Shown: in pieces, positions 24,983 to 33,112 of the stretch
Position numbering within the stretch: the first letter of the stretch is position 1
Layout of the letters: each line of letters opens with the position of its first letter
DNA from: Lichenicoccus sp965277665
Lineage (GTDB): Bacteria > Pseudomonadota > Alphaproteobacteria > Acetobacterales > Acetobacteraceae
DNA length: 64,000 bases
Direction of reading: 5' to 3'
Assembly: GCF_965277665.1 (NCBI RefSeq)
Contig: NZ_OZ255835.1
Span: 3,906,001-3,970,000, forward strand
Notes under the pieces: generated by a model
The model's database searches: none
What the model was told of the DNA's origin: nothing
The model's input: the letters and a program-made list of their open reading frames with translations, nothing else
Program-made: the position numbers and the translations under genes

Positions 24983-27250
24983 ATGCACAAATGTCATCCA
25001 ATTGCCCGAATAACGTACAGACACTTCGCCCTGTTGACGATCGGTGGCGCGGCGCTCTTGCCGGATTCTGCCGCCCTCGCGTCTGCCGGAATAGCTTGCG
25101 AGAAAGGCATTGCCGCCAGAAATGACTGTATCAACCCACATCACCGGCCGGCGGCCCGCTCCGCTGAGGAGATCACGGTCCATTCCAAGGTGAGGACCCG
25201 GAACGCTCCGGAGGCTGCGACCAGCTTTTCGGCGAAGACCTTGCGGCAACGTCACATAACCCGACCGGTCGATTTCATCGCGCAGACGCCGAACATGACC
25301 GTGATTGAGGCGAACAATCCCGGTGACCTCAGGATCACCATTCGCGGCGATGCGCAGGCGCTCAATACCGATCCGCCTGTCGCCGTCGTCATCGATGGGG
25401 TCGAGCTGACCGGGGCGACCGGATTGAACAATGATCTGCTGGATTTGCAGGATATTTCCGTCGTCAAGGGGCCGCAGAGCTTTCTGTTCGGCCGCAATGC
25501 GATCGCCGGCGCCGTCGAGATCAACACGGTTGCGCCGAGCAATGATTTCCACGGCGCCGCCGTTGTTGGAGGTGGCAATGGCGGGACCGAACAGACGTCT
25601 TACATGCTGTCCGGACCGCTGATACCCAACAAACTGCTGTTCAGTGCCGCGATCGGCTACCGCAACACCGACGGGTACTACCAGGACGAAACGACCGGCA
25701 AGGATGTCGATCCCTATCAATCGGTGGTCGGCCGCGGCAGGCTGGACTGGCTCGCAACTCCTGACCTTACGGTTCGCTTCGAGGGCATGGCCTCACATGT
25801 ACGGTCTGGCGCTACGGCATACGCCAGTCAGTCGGTCGAGCCTAGCTTGCAGACCGACGGCGAACGTTCATCACTGGTCAATGCGAATTTCGCCGAGCCA
25901 ATCTTCGTGTCCCCGGTCGAGGATTATAGCAAGGTTCTCGACCAGCTCTATTCCGTCAACATCGATTACAGCAAGCCCTGGGGGGATATTCGCAGCATCT
26001 CCGCCTATGAAGACGAGAACACGATCTTCGCCAGCGCGAATTTCCCGTATGCGGCCGCTTCGACTGCGACCCAGTACAACCAGCGTGCCAACACCTCCTG
26101 GAGCGAGGATCTTCGCTACAGGTCACCCGAAACCTACCGGCTGCAATATATCGTCGGGGTGGACGGCGCACTGATCAGGCAGAGCCCGTTCCTGCTCGCG
26201 GCGACCTCCAACAGTTCCGACGGCACCGTGCTCAAGGCGGACACACCCGTCACCGGCCCGATCGACACCACGGCCACGTATTCAAGCGACGACCTCTATG
26301 CGAAGGCAGCCGGATTCTATGGAGATCTCAGTTACCGTATCCTGCCGAAGCTGATCGTGACCGTCGCCGGGCGGTACGATTATGAGACAAAGAGCGACAC
26401 GGACGTCTCACCCACTGCCTTCTCCGCGACCGCGAACGAAGAGCGGCAGGAATCGTACTACGCGTTCCAGCCGAAGGTGAATCTCGCCTACCACTTCACT
26501 GACGATATCATGGGCTATGTTATGTACGCCGAAGGTTTCAAGGCAGGTGGCTTCAACGCAGCGCAGAGCTTCACCGTCACGTCCGGACAGGTGCCCAACG
26601 AATACCCGTCCGAGAAGTCCTACGACTTCGAGGGCGGCGTCAAGAGCCAGTTGTTCGACAAGCAGGTCACCTTGAACGTCACCGGATTCTATACGATCAA
26701 GGACAACTCGCAGCTCTTTCAGTTCATCCCGTCGGGGGCGTTGAACGCCGTCACCATCCTGGACCGCACGGACTCGGAGGGGTTCGAGGCAGAGGCGGAT
26801 TGGCGAGTGATCCACGCACTGACGCTCGCCGCATCGCTCGGCTACACGCATTCGACGATCGGATCGGATCATGCCGACGGCAGCCTGGTCGGCAATCGAT
26901 CTCCCTATGTCCCCGACCTCAGCGCCACCGTGAGTGCGACCTACACGCGAGAACTCCCCCGCGGTATCCAGATGACGGCAAACTTCACCTACAGTCATTG
27001 GGGGTCGGAGTATTTCACGGCGACCAACACGCCATGGACAAAGCGCAACGCGCTGGACTTCCTCGATGCGCGGGTTGCCTTCGATTTGGGCAAGACCGGT
27101 CTGGAGCTCGGTTTCTGGGGCAAGAACCTGACGGACGTTCGCTACAACTCGGACGTCATCTCGCTCTTCAGCACACCTTCGACCCTTACCGACGTCGTCT
27201 ATCTGGCCCCCCCGCGCACGTACGGTGCCGATCTGACCTATCGGTTCTAG
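24983..27250 (+). CDS. TonB-dependent outer-membrane receptor
   Basis: 755-residue TonB-dependent receptor. A signal peptide lies near residues 14-36 (ARITYRHFALLTIGGAALLPDSAALA). The plug domain includes ITIRGDAQALN, VVIDGVEL, DISVVKGPQSFLFGRNAIAGAVEI. The 22-strand barrel ends YGADLTYRF with terminal Phe. ATG at 24983 is selected because AGGAGGTGAT, a perfect anti-16S match, lies just upstream (24965-24974); the GTG at 24971 falls within this motif. Substrate unknown: neighbours (FMN monooxygenase, NCS1 permease, MarR) point to a small organic molecule rather than a siderophore. Codon use is a little less GC-biased than most neighbours. Confidence 0.94.
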   Translation: MHKCHPIARITYRHFALLTIGGAALLPDSAALASAGIACEKGIAARNDCINPHHRPAARSAEEITVHSKVRTRNAPEAATSFSAKTLRQRHITRPVDFIAQTPNMTVIEANNPGDLRITIRGDAQALNTDPPVAVVIDGVELTGATGLNNDLLDLQDISVVKGPQSFLFGRNAIAGAVEINTVAPSNDFHGAAVVGGGNGGTEQTSYMLSGPLIPNKLLFSAAIGYRNTDGYYQDETTGKDVDPYQSVVGRGRLDWLATPDLTVRFEGMASHVRSGATAYASQSVEPSLQTDGERSSLVNANFAEPIFVSPVEDYSKVLDQLYSVNIDYSKPWGDIRSISAYEDENTIFASANFPYAAASTATQYNQRANTSWSEDLRYRSPETYRLQYIVGVDGALIRQSPFLLAATSNSSDGTVLKADTPVTGPIDTTATYSSDDLYAKAAGFYGDLSYRILPKLIVTVAGRYDYETKSDTDVSPTAFSATANEERQESYYAFQPKVNLAYHFTDDIMGYVMYAEGFKAGGFNAAQSFTVTSGQVPNEYPSEKSYDFEGGVKSQLFDKQVTLNVTGFYTIKDNSQLFQFIPSGALNAVTILDRTDSEGFEAEADWRVIHALTLAASLGYTHSTIGSDHADGSLVGNRSPYVPDLSATVSATYTRELPRGIQMTANFTYSHWGSEYFTATNTPWTKRNALDFLDARVAFDLGKTGLELGFWGKNLTDVRYNSDVISLFSTPSTLTDVVYLAPPRTYGADLTYRF

Positions 27251-27352
27251 AGCAGCATCCGATCAATTGGAATCGCTTCGCGATGCCAGGTGTCGGATAA
27301 AGCTGCCCTCTCAAACGACAAGCTGAGCCTGATCGATCGGGTCAGGCTCTAG
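27248..27352. repeat. 105-bp double-hairpin element, copy 1
   Basis: Begins on the TAG of the receptor gene and ends in CTAG. It is about 88 percent identical over the full 105 bases to 32985-33089 by eye. Contains an outer stem AGCATCCGA/TCGGAT, an inner ATCGC-TTC-GCGAT hairpin and a second hairpin GAGCCTGA...TCAGGCTC. No open reading frame. Probably a REP/BIME-like intergenic element acting at transcript 3' ends. Confidence 0.8.
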
Positions 27353-27406
27353 TGCTCATTCCTTGACAAAACAGTTGAACTCACATCGAGCTTCGAGGCA
27401 CGTGAC

Positions 27407-28738
27407 ATGTATCATCTCGGATGGTTCCTCGGGAACGGTTTTGGGATCCAAAGCTGGCTGGGAACCCTGGAACCGGCCTGGTCCGGGAGCAATCTCTATG
27501 ACTGGGTGAAGCCGGACCTCTATGTCGATCTGGCGAGTTCGCTCGAGCGCGCCGGCTTCGATTATATCCTTATCGAAGATACCGCGATGGTCGAGGACAC
27601 GCTCGGCGGCACGGCGGAAACCACCTTGAAGCGCGGCATCTTTGCTCCGAAAAACGATCCGCTGCCACTGGTGCCGCTGATGACGCAACGGAGCAAGCAT
27701 ATCGGCATCATCTCCACCGTCTCGACGATCCAGTATCCGCCTTATCTTGCTGCTCGCTTGTTCACGACGCTCGACCATCTCACCGAAGGCCGGGTGGGGA
27801 TGAACGTCGTGACCTCGGTTACCGACCGGGTGGCACAGAATTTTGGCTACGAGCAGCATCTCGACCATGATGAACGCTACGTGCTGGCCTCGGAATGGTC
27901 GGATGTAGTGCGGCGACTGCAGACCTCGTGGGAGCCGGGTGCCGTGCTGGCAGATGTGGCCGGACGAGGCTATGCGGACTACACCAAGGTCCATACCATC
28001 GACTTCAAGGGTAAGTATTTCAGCTGCAGAGGGCCGCTGAATACCATTCCTGGTCCGCAAGGGACGACGCTGGTCGCATCGGCCGGCAACTCGCCTGCCG
28101 GGCGCGACTTCGCCGCCCGTTTCGCCGACACGATGCTGGTCGCGGCCACCTCGGTCGAGCAGATGAAGCGCTTTCGCGCCGACATGCATACGCGCCTCGC
28201 CGGCTACAACCGGCGGCCGCAGGACTTCAAGATGCTGTTCATCGTGATGCCGGTGATCGCCGGCACCGAGACCGAGGCCATCGCCAAGAAGCAGGCGATG
28301 GATGAAGCCCGCTGGAGCGAGCCGGCACTCGATTACGCGTTGTGGAATATGAGCTATGTCAGCGGCGGTCGGGTTGATTTCCGCGCCTATGATCTGGACA
28401 GGCCGGTTTCCGACCTGATGATCGCCGGCGGCAATGGCGAGCGCGTCTCGATGGAGAATATCTTCAAGGACCGCGGCAGTCTCAGCCTGCGTGAGATCGC
28501 CGCAACCCGCTTCTCGCTGAACGACCAGGGCATGGTCGGTTCTCCCGAGTTCGTGGCGTCGCGCATGGACGAGATCATGAACGAAGTCGGCGGAGACGGC
28601 TTCCTGTTCTACCTGCCGACCACGCGACGCGACATTGCCGATGTCGCCGATGGACTGGCACCTGTCTTGCAGCGCCGGGGTTCCATTCGGAAGGGATACG
28701 ACAAAGCAACGTTTAGGGAGAATCTTCTGGCCTTCTGA
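27407..28738 (+). CDS. NtaA/SnaA/DszA-family FMN-dependent monooxygenase
   Basis: 443-residue luciferase-like flavin monooxygenase of the NtaA/SnaA/DszA/DmoA group, which oxidises chelators, sulfur heterocycles or sulfides with reduced FMN from a separate reductase. Segments: MYHLGWFLGNGFGIQSW, FDYILIEDTAMVED, GRVGMNVVTSVTDRVAQNFG, ERYVLASEWSDVVRRLQTSW, HTIDFKGKYFSCRGPLN and QGTTLVASAGNSPAGRDFAA. Located between a TonB receptor and an NCS1 permease, it is the likely catabolic enzyme of the locus. No flavin reductase is adjacent, so one must be supplied from elsewhere. Substrate unknown. Confidence 0.92.
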   Translation: MYHLGWFLGNGFGIQSWLGTLEPAWSGSNLYDWVKPDLYVDLASSLERAGFDYILIEDTAMVEDTLGGTAETTLKRGIFAPKNDPLPLVPLMTQRSKHIGIISTVSTIQYPPYLAARLFTTLDHLTEGRVGMNVVTSVTDRVAQNFGYEQHLDHDERYVLASEWSDVVRRLQTSWEPGAVLADVAGRGYADYTKVHTIDFKGKYFSCRGPLNTIPGPQGTTLVASAGNSPAGRDFAARFADTMLVAATSVEQMKRFRADMHTRLAGYNRRPQDFKMLFIVMPVIAGTETEAIAKKQAMDEARWSEPALDYALWNMSYVSGGRVDFRAYDLDRPVSDLMIAGGNGERVSMENIFKDRGSLSLREIAATRFSLNDQGMVGSPEFVASRMDEIMNEVGGDGFLFYLPTTRRDIADVADGLAPVLQRRGSIRKGYDKATFRENLLAF

Positions 28739-28807
28739 GTGGCCAACACGCCGTCGCGATCGGCTGCTCCCGATACCGTATCCCGATAACGTCTGCAAGG
28801 ATGGACC

Positions 28808-30127
28808 ATGGCGGCACAATATGATGAAGATTATGCGGCCGACCCGGTGCCGGATGCCAAACGCATGGCGTGGCACGTGGCTTTCTTCGCCGAGATGGGT
28901 ATCGCCACGGCGCTGTTCTTCATGCAGGTGACCTCGATCCTCACCTTGCGATTTGGCAGCCGGGTCGCCCTCGTCGCCATCGTCTATGCCAGCATCGCCT
29001 CGGCCATCGTCGGTCTCGGGATTGTCAGGATCTCCGTCAGGACCGGCTACGGCATGAATCTTCTCGCGCGGCGTGTGCTGGGTTTTCGCGGCGCCTTTCT
29101 CTTCAGCCTCATGTTCGGGGTCAACTCGGTGATCTACTTTGCCGCCGAGGCGACAATCATGGGCAGTTCGCTCAGGCAACTCTTCCCGCACGTCGCCCTC
29201 TCGATCGTTTTGCCCACGATCGCACTGGCGATGATGCCGCTGGTCTGGTTCGGGATCAAAGTCCTGGCCAAGCTGCAGTTCCTGACCTTCATTCTCTACG
29301 GCGTCCTCCTCGTCTGTGCGCTCTATATCAGCATCGTGGCACCCGCCTCAGACCGCGACTGGCTGAATTACATGCCCAGCAACGCGCCCGCCTGGCCGAT
29401 CGCCCTCGTGGCCGCGATCGGAACCATGAACAGCGTGCTCTTCACCGGAGGCCTGGTCAGCGCCGACTACGCGCGTTTCGTGCGCCGCTCCGACATCGGT
29501 ATCGCCTCGCTGTTCGTCGGCGTCGGCTTCCAGGCCTTCTGCTTCGCCTTCTCCGGCTTGCTCGGCCTGTGGTTCGCTGTGCGCTATCTCGACAACAATC
29601 CGGGAAGCTACTTCGTCACCATGCTGGCCGGCTGGGGTACGGTCTTCGCCATCGCGACGCAGTTGCGGATTAACCTGACCAACATGTATTCCGGTTCGAT
29701 GTCGTTCCTGAATGTCTTCCGCCAGGTCGCGAACCTGGAGGTCAGCCGGCACCTCATGGTCGTTCTGTTCGGCGTCGGCTGCGCGCTCGCAATGATGTCC
29801 AACCTGCTTTCCAACCTGACCGTGGCACTCGGGGTGATCGGGATGTTCATGACCTGCTTCACATGTCTCGTGCTGGTTGACGTCTATATCCTCCGCCCGA
29901 TCAGCCACGAGGAAGCCGGCGCATCCGCCGGTCCCGACTGGCGCTGGGGCGCCGTGGTCTCGCTGGTCGCGGCGACAGCGTGCGGCGGCTTTCTGCAAAT
30001 GGGCATGTTCGGCCCAGCGGCGGTCTCGATGGCCAGCCTGATCGCCGCGGCCGGGCAGACCGGTCTCTATCTGATGAGTTCCAATCGAGGCAGGAAGCGT
30101 CAGCCCGTCGCCGAGCTTGGGAGTTGA
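28808..30127 (+). CDS. NCS1-family / cytosine-permease-like transporter
   Basis: 439-residue inner-membrane transporter with about 12 helices, of the nucleobase:cation symporter-1 fold. Starts MAAQYDEDYAADPVPDAKRM and has FFAEMGIATALFFMQVTSIL, VGLGIVRISVRTGYGMNLLARRVLGFRGA, GTMNSVLFTGGLVSADYARFVRR (TM6-like) and NLTNMYSGSMSFLN. Known NCS1 substrates are cytosine, allantoin, hydantoins, thiamine and similar N-heterocycles. It follows the monooxygenase by 69 bases, suggesting import of the molecule the enzyme attacks. C-terminal residues are basic. Confidence 0.9.
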   Translation: MAAQYDEDYAADPVPDAKRMAWHVAFFAEMGIATALFFMQVTSILTLRFGSRVALVAIVYASIASAIVGLGIVRISVRTGYGMNLLARRVLGFRGAFLFSLMFGVNSVIYFAAEATIMGSSLRQLFPHVALSIVLPTIALAMMPLVWFGIKVLAKLQFLTFILYGVLLVCALYISIVAPASDRDWLNYMPSNAPAWPIALVAAIGTMNSVLFTGGLVSADYARFVRRSDIGIASLFVGVGFQAFCFAFSGLLGLWFAVRYLDNNPGSYFVTMLAGWGTVFAIATQLRINLTNMYSGSMSFLNVFRQVANLEVSRHLMVVLFGVGCALAMMSNLLSNLTVALGVIGMFMTCFTCLVLVDVYILRPISHEEAGASAGPDWRWGAVVSLVAATACGGFLQMGMFGPAAVSMASLIAAAGQTGLYLMSSNRGRKRQPVAELGS

Positions 30128-30230
30128 GCAGCAGGGCCGCCGCCACGCATCCGGACGTCAGGCGCGGCGATCTCCGCGTCGGCCAGAGAAGCGTGGGGCC
30201 GGCCGCTTCGTAGCATGACCAGGCGGGCGC

Positions 30231-30806
30231 TCAGCTGCGCTGGGCGAACCGGGTCTGGGACGCCGGCGCCAGCAGGGACGCCGGTAGGCCGATCGCGATG
30301 ATCTTCCAGTGCCATTGCTCGATGCGCATCGAGATCCGCACCGGCGGCGAGTTGGCGACCGGGATGTCCGCGATGAAGCTGGCCGGACCGGTGAAGAAGC
30401 CGTGCGGCATGCGCGTGGTGCGGGCACCGGCGGGGATGCGGCTCAGCATGCCGTCCAGCCGCTCGGGGGTGATGTCGTCGTCGATCATCCCGGAGGCGAC
30501 GTTGGTGGCGAAACTCTCGCCGAAATCGGGAAGCTCGTCCTGCTGCGCGACCTGCCGCACCCCCATCCCGGGCGAGGTCAGCCCGAACGAATGCTTGAGG
30601 CTCAGCCGGACCTGCTGCCAGTCGAGCGATCCGCGCAACGCCGCGCGATCATGGTGGCTGACGGCGTAGCCGGCCGACCAGAGCGCCACATAGGGGGACG
30701 CGGCGAAGATCATGCCGGACAACGCCAGGGTCGAGAGCGCGACCCGGCGTGCGCGACGGCTCCTGCGGCACCGTGCGACCGGGGGCGTGGATCCGAATCG
30801 AAGCAT
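30231..30806 (-). CDS. DUF2939-type membrane-anchored protein
   Basis: 191-residue protein with a basic N-terminus (CRRSRRARR), one transmembrane segment (about 23-45, ALSTLALSGMIFAASPYVALW) and a periplasmic domain resembling DUF2939: SHHDRAALRGSLDWQQVRLSLK, followed by FATNVASGMIDDDITPERLDGML and a C-terminal beta-rich half. Function of the family is unknown. It lies convergent to the NCS1 permease and divergent from thiF. The start at 30806 gives a positively charged leader consistent with Nin/Cout topology. Confidence 0.78.
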   Translation of the reverse strand: MLRFGSTPPVARCRRSRRARRVALSTLALSGMIFAASPYVALWSAGYAVSHHDRAALRGSLDWQQVRLSLKHSFGLTSPGMGVRQVAQQDELPDFGESFATNVASGMIDDDITPERLDGMLSRIPAGARTTRMPHGFFTGPASFIADIPVANSPPVRISMRIEQWHWKIIAIGLPASLLAPASQTRFAQRS

Positions 30807-30946
30807 CGCAGGCGTCCTTCGGGCGTCCGCCGGATGACCCCGGCCCCGCTACTATGACTCACCGCATGGTGAGACTGTATGGATTTTTCGCTCGTTCACC
30901 CACATTTACTCGGATCAGAGTGGTGTCGCAGCGAGGCGGGAGCCGG

Positions 30947-31756
30947 ATGGACCTGGGAAATTTCGCGTCGTGCGGCACCCCGGAGCCGCTGGCCTTTTCG
31001 GACGCCGAGGTGCGGCGCTATTCCCGGCACATCCTGCTTGCCGAGGTCGGCGGCATCGGCCAGGCCCGGCTTCGCGCCGCGCGCGTGCTGGTGGTCGGCG
31101 CCGGCGGCCTGGGCTCGCCGCTCGCCCTCTACCTTGCGGCGGCGGGCGTCGGCACCATCGGACTGGTGGATGACGACGTCGTCGAGCTCTCCAACCTGCA
31201 GCGCCAGATCGCGCACAGCACCGCGCGCATCGGCGCCAGCAAGGCGGAATCCGCGCGCGAGGCGATGCTGGCGATCAATCCGGAGGTGTCGGTGCGGGCG
31301 CACGCGCAGCGCCTCGATGCCACCAACGTGCAGGCGCTGGTCGGCGCCTACGACCTCGTCTGCGACGGCACCGACAACTTCGCCAGCCGCTACCTCGTGG
31401 CCGACGCCTGCGTCCATGCCGGCCGCACTCTCGTCTCGGCCTCGGTGCTGCGCTTCGCGGGCCAGCTTGCCACCTTCCGCCCGCATCGTGGCGGCCCGTG
31501 CTACCGCTGCCTGTATCCCCAGGCGCCCGAAGCCGGACTGGTGCCGTCCTGCGCCGAGGCCGGCGTGCTCGGCGCGGTCACCGGCGTGCTGGGCACTCTG
31601 CAGGCCAGCGAGGTCGTCAAGGAGATTGTCGGCATCGGCGAGAGCATGGCCGGACGGCTGCTGCTGTGGGATGCCCTCTCGATGCGCTTCACCATGATCC
31701 GGGTGCCGGCCGATCCGCACTGCCCGCTCGGCCACGCCGCATCGCCGCCAGGATGA
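30947..31756 (+). CDS. ThiF/MoeB/HesA-family adenylyltransferase
   Basis: 269-residue E1-like enzyme that adenylates the C-terminal Gly of a ubiquitin-like sulfur carrier (MoaD or ThiS class). N-terminal RYSRHILLAEVGGIGQARL, nucleotide-binding VVGAGGLGSPLALYLAAAG, DDDVVELSNLQRQ and CDGTDNFASRYLV are all family marks. The zinc site seems incomplete: CYRC is present, but the C-terminal CxxC is HCPLGH, lacking the last Cys. ATG at 30947 has GGGAG close upstream. Its stop overlaps the next gene (ATGA), tying it to a DsrE-like protein. Confidence 0.9.
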   Translation: MDLGNFASCGTPEPLAFSDAEVRRYSRHILLAEVGGIGQARLRAARVLVVGAGGLGSPLALYLAAAGVGTIGLVDDDVVELSNLQRQIAHSTARIGASKAESAREAMLAINPEVSVRAHAQRLDATNVQALVGAYDLVCDGTDNFASRYLVADACVHAGRTLVSASVLRFAGQLATFRPHRGGPCYRCLYPQAPEAGLVPSCAEAGVLGAVTGVLGTLQASEVVKEIVGIGESMAGRLLLWDALSMRFTMIRVPADPHCPLGHAASPPG

Positions 31757-32142
31757 TCCACGCTCCGGCCGCAACACTCGGGGTGGTGCTGCTGGACGGC
31801 AGCCATGCCCGGGCGCACTTCGCCTTTTCGATGGCGGCCGGAGCGGCTGCGATGGATCGCGGCGTCATCCTGTTCGCCAGCGGCGCCGGCGTGCGCGCCC
31901 TGTGCCGGGACTGGAGCGGGCTCGCGGATGCCGGGCACGACGCGGTGCTGACCGGCCGCGGGGTGGCCGGGCTGGAGGCGCTGCGCGAGGCGGCCCTGGC
32001 ACTCGACGTCCGGCTGCTGGCCTGCGAGGCCGGGCTGCGCGGCGAGGCGATCGATCCGGGGCTGCTGCTCGACGCCGCCCAGGTCTCGGGCATTGCGAGC
32101 TTCCTCGAGGCGGTGGCCGGCGGCCAGATCGTCGCATTCTAG
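31753..32142 (+). CDS. DsrE-like protein
   Basis: 129-residue protein with the DsrE/DsrF-like fold pattern: LGVVLLDGSHARAHFAFSMAAGAAAMDRGVILFASGAG, then RLLACEAGLRGEAIDPG and IASFLEAVAGGQIVAF. The Cys in LLACEAG sits where many DsrE/peroxiredoxin-like sulfur relay proteins keep their reactive Cys. The ATG overlaps the thiF stop. With the E1-like neighbour it suggests a sulfur-transfer pair, possibly for molybdopterin or thiamine, but no carrier protein gene is adjacent. Confidence 0.8.
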   Translation: MIHAPAATLGVVLLDGSHARAHFAFSMAAGAAAMDRGVILFASGAGVRALCRDWSGLADAGHDAVLTGRGVAGLEALREAALALDVRLLACEAGLRGEAIDPGLLLDAAQVSGIASFLEAVAGGQIVAF

Positions 32143-32147
32143 AGTGA

Positions 32148-32987
32148 ATGCGTCGCCGCCTCTTGCCCAACCGGCGCGGTGTTGGCACGGATGCCCCAAT
32201 GCTGATGCAGATGTGCCGCAGGTCATCGAGGGTTGCGGCGCGCCTGCCGCGGGTGGCGCTGCTGTCGGCGTGTGCCCTGCTCGCTGTCACGGCCCCGCCG
32301 CTGCCTGCCGCGGCCCGGCAGGCCGGAGTCCCGCAGACCGGAATCCCGCAGGCCGGGGGCGAGCATCATCCGTCGCATCCGCATGCGCGGCACCGGCACC
32401 ACCGGGCGTCGCACGGCCATCCGGCGCACCATCCGGTGCATCCCGCCCATCCGGCGGCGCCACCCTTGGTCGCCGTTCCCGCACCCGCGCCGCCGCCCGC
32501 ACCCGCGCCTCCCGCGATACCTGCCAACCGCGGCACCAACACCAACCTGCCGCTGCCGCGTTTCGCCTCGCTCCGCGCCGACGAGGTCAACATGCGGTCG
32601 GGTCCGGGCACCCGCTACCCGATCCTGTGGCTCTACAAGCGGCGCGAGCTGCCGGTCGAGATCATGCGCGAGTTCGATGTCTGGCGCCTGGTCGAGGATG
32701 CGGACGGGGTGCGCGGCTGGGTGCACCAGGCCACCCTGGTCGGCAACCGCAGCTTCGTCGTCACCGCGTCAGGTGCCACCGATCGCGGCCCCGGAACCAT
32801 CATGCGCGACGACCCGCAGGAGGATGGGGGTGTTGTGGCGATCCTGCGACCAGGGGTAATAGGCCGGTTGCGTGCCTGTCCGGCCGGTTCGGCCTGGTGT
32901 CGGGTGTCCGTGCATAACTACAGCGGGTGGTTGCAGCGATCGGCCCTGTTCGGGCTCCTGCCGAACGAGACGATCACGCCGCCCTAG
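32148..32987 (+). CDS. Exported bacterial SH3-domain protein with His/Pro-rich linker
   Basis: 279 residues. An N-terminal signal-like segment (about 33-56, RVALLSACALLAVTAPPLPAAA) leads into a His-rich then Pro/Ala-rich linker (about 72-130). Two SH3-like repeats follow, the first with SLRADEVNMRSGPGTRYPILW (about 141-161), the second around GVVAILRPGVIGRLRACPAGSAWCRVSVHNYSGWLQR. Such proteins usually bind peptidoglycan or partner proteins in the periplasm. A Met at about residue 18 is an alternative start. The TAG begins a 105-bp repeat. The His-rich part could bind metal. Confidence 0.85.
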   Translation: MRRRLLPNRRGVGTDAPMLMQMCRRSSRVAARLPRVALLSACALLAVTAPPLPAAARQAGVPQTGIPQAGGEHHPSHPHARHRHHRASHGHPAHHPVHPAHPAAPPLVAVPAPAPPPAPAPPAIPANRGTNTNLPLPRFASLRADEVNMRSGPGTRYPILWLYKRRELPVEIMREFDVWRLVEDADGVRGWVHQATLVGNRSFVVTASGATDRGPGTIMRDDPQEDGGVVAILRPGVIGRLRACPAGSAWCRVSVHNYSGWLQRSALFGLLPNETITPP

Positions 32988-33089
32988 GGCAGCATCCGAC
33001 CACTTGGGATCGCTTCGCGATGCCAAGTGTCGGATAAAGCTGCTCTATCAAACGCCAAGCAGAGCATGATCGATCGGATCATGCTCTAG
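32985..33089. repeat. 105-bp double-hairpin element, copy 2
   Basis: Begins on the TAG of the SH3 gene and ends CTAG, 23 bases before the pyk start. Matches 27248-27352. The inner stem CACTTGG/CCAAGTG around GATCGC-TTC-GCGATG is perfect here, and the second hairpin is GAGCATGATC-GATCG-GATCATGCTC. Relative to copy 1 the C-to-A change in one arm is matched by G-to-T in the other, so pairing is kept. Confidence 0.8.
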
Positions 33090-33112
33090 ACACTTGAAGA
33101 AGAGGCCTCGAC

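Noticed and set aside
27356..29191. 611-residue antisense frame over the FMN monooxygenase
   Set aside because: Shadow composition; the plus-strand monooxygenase has family motifs throughout.
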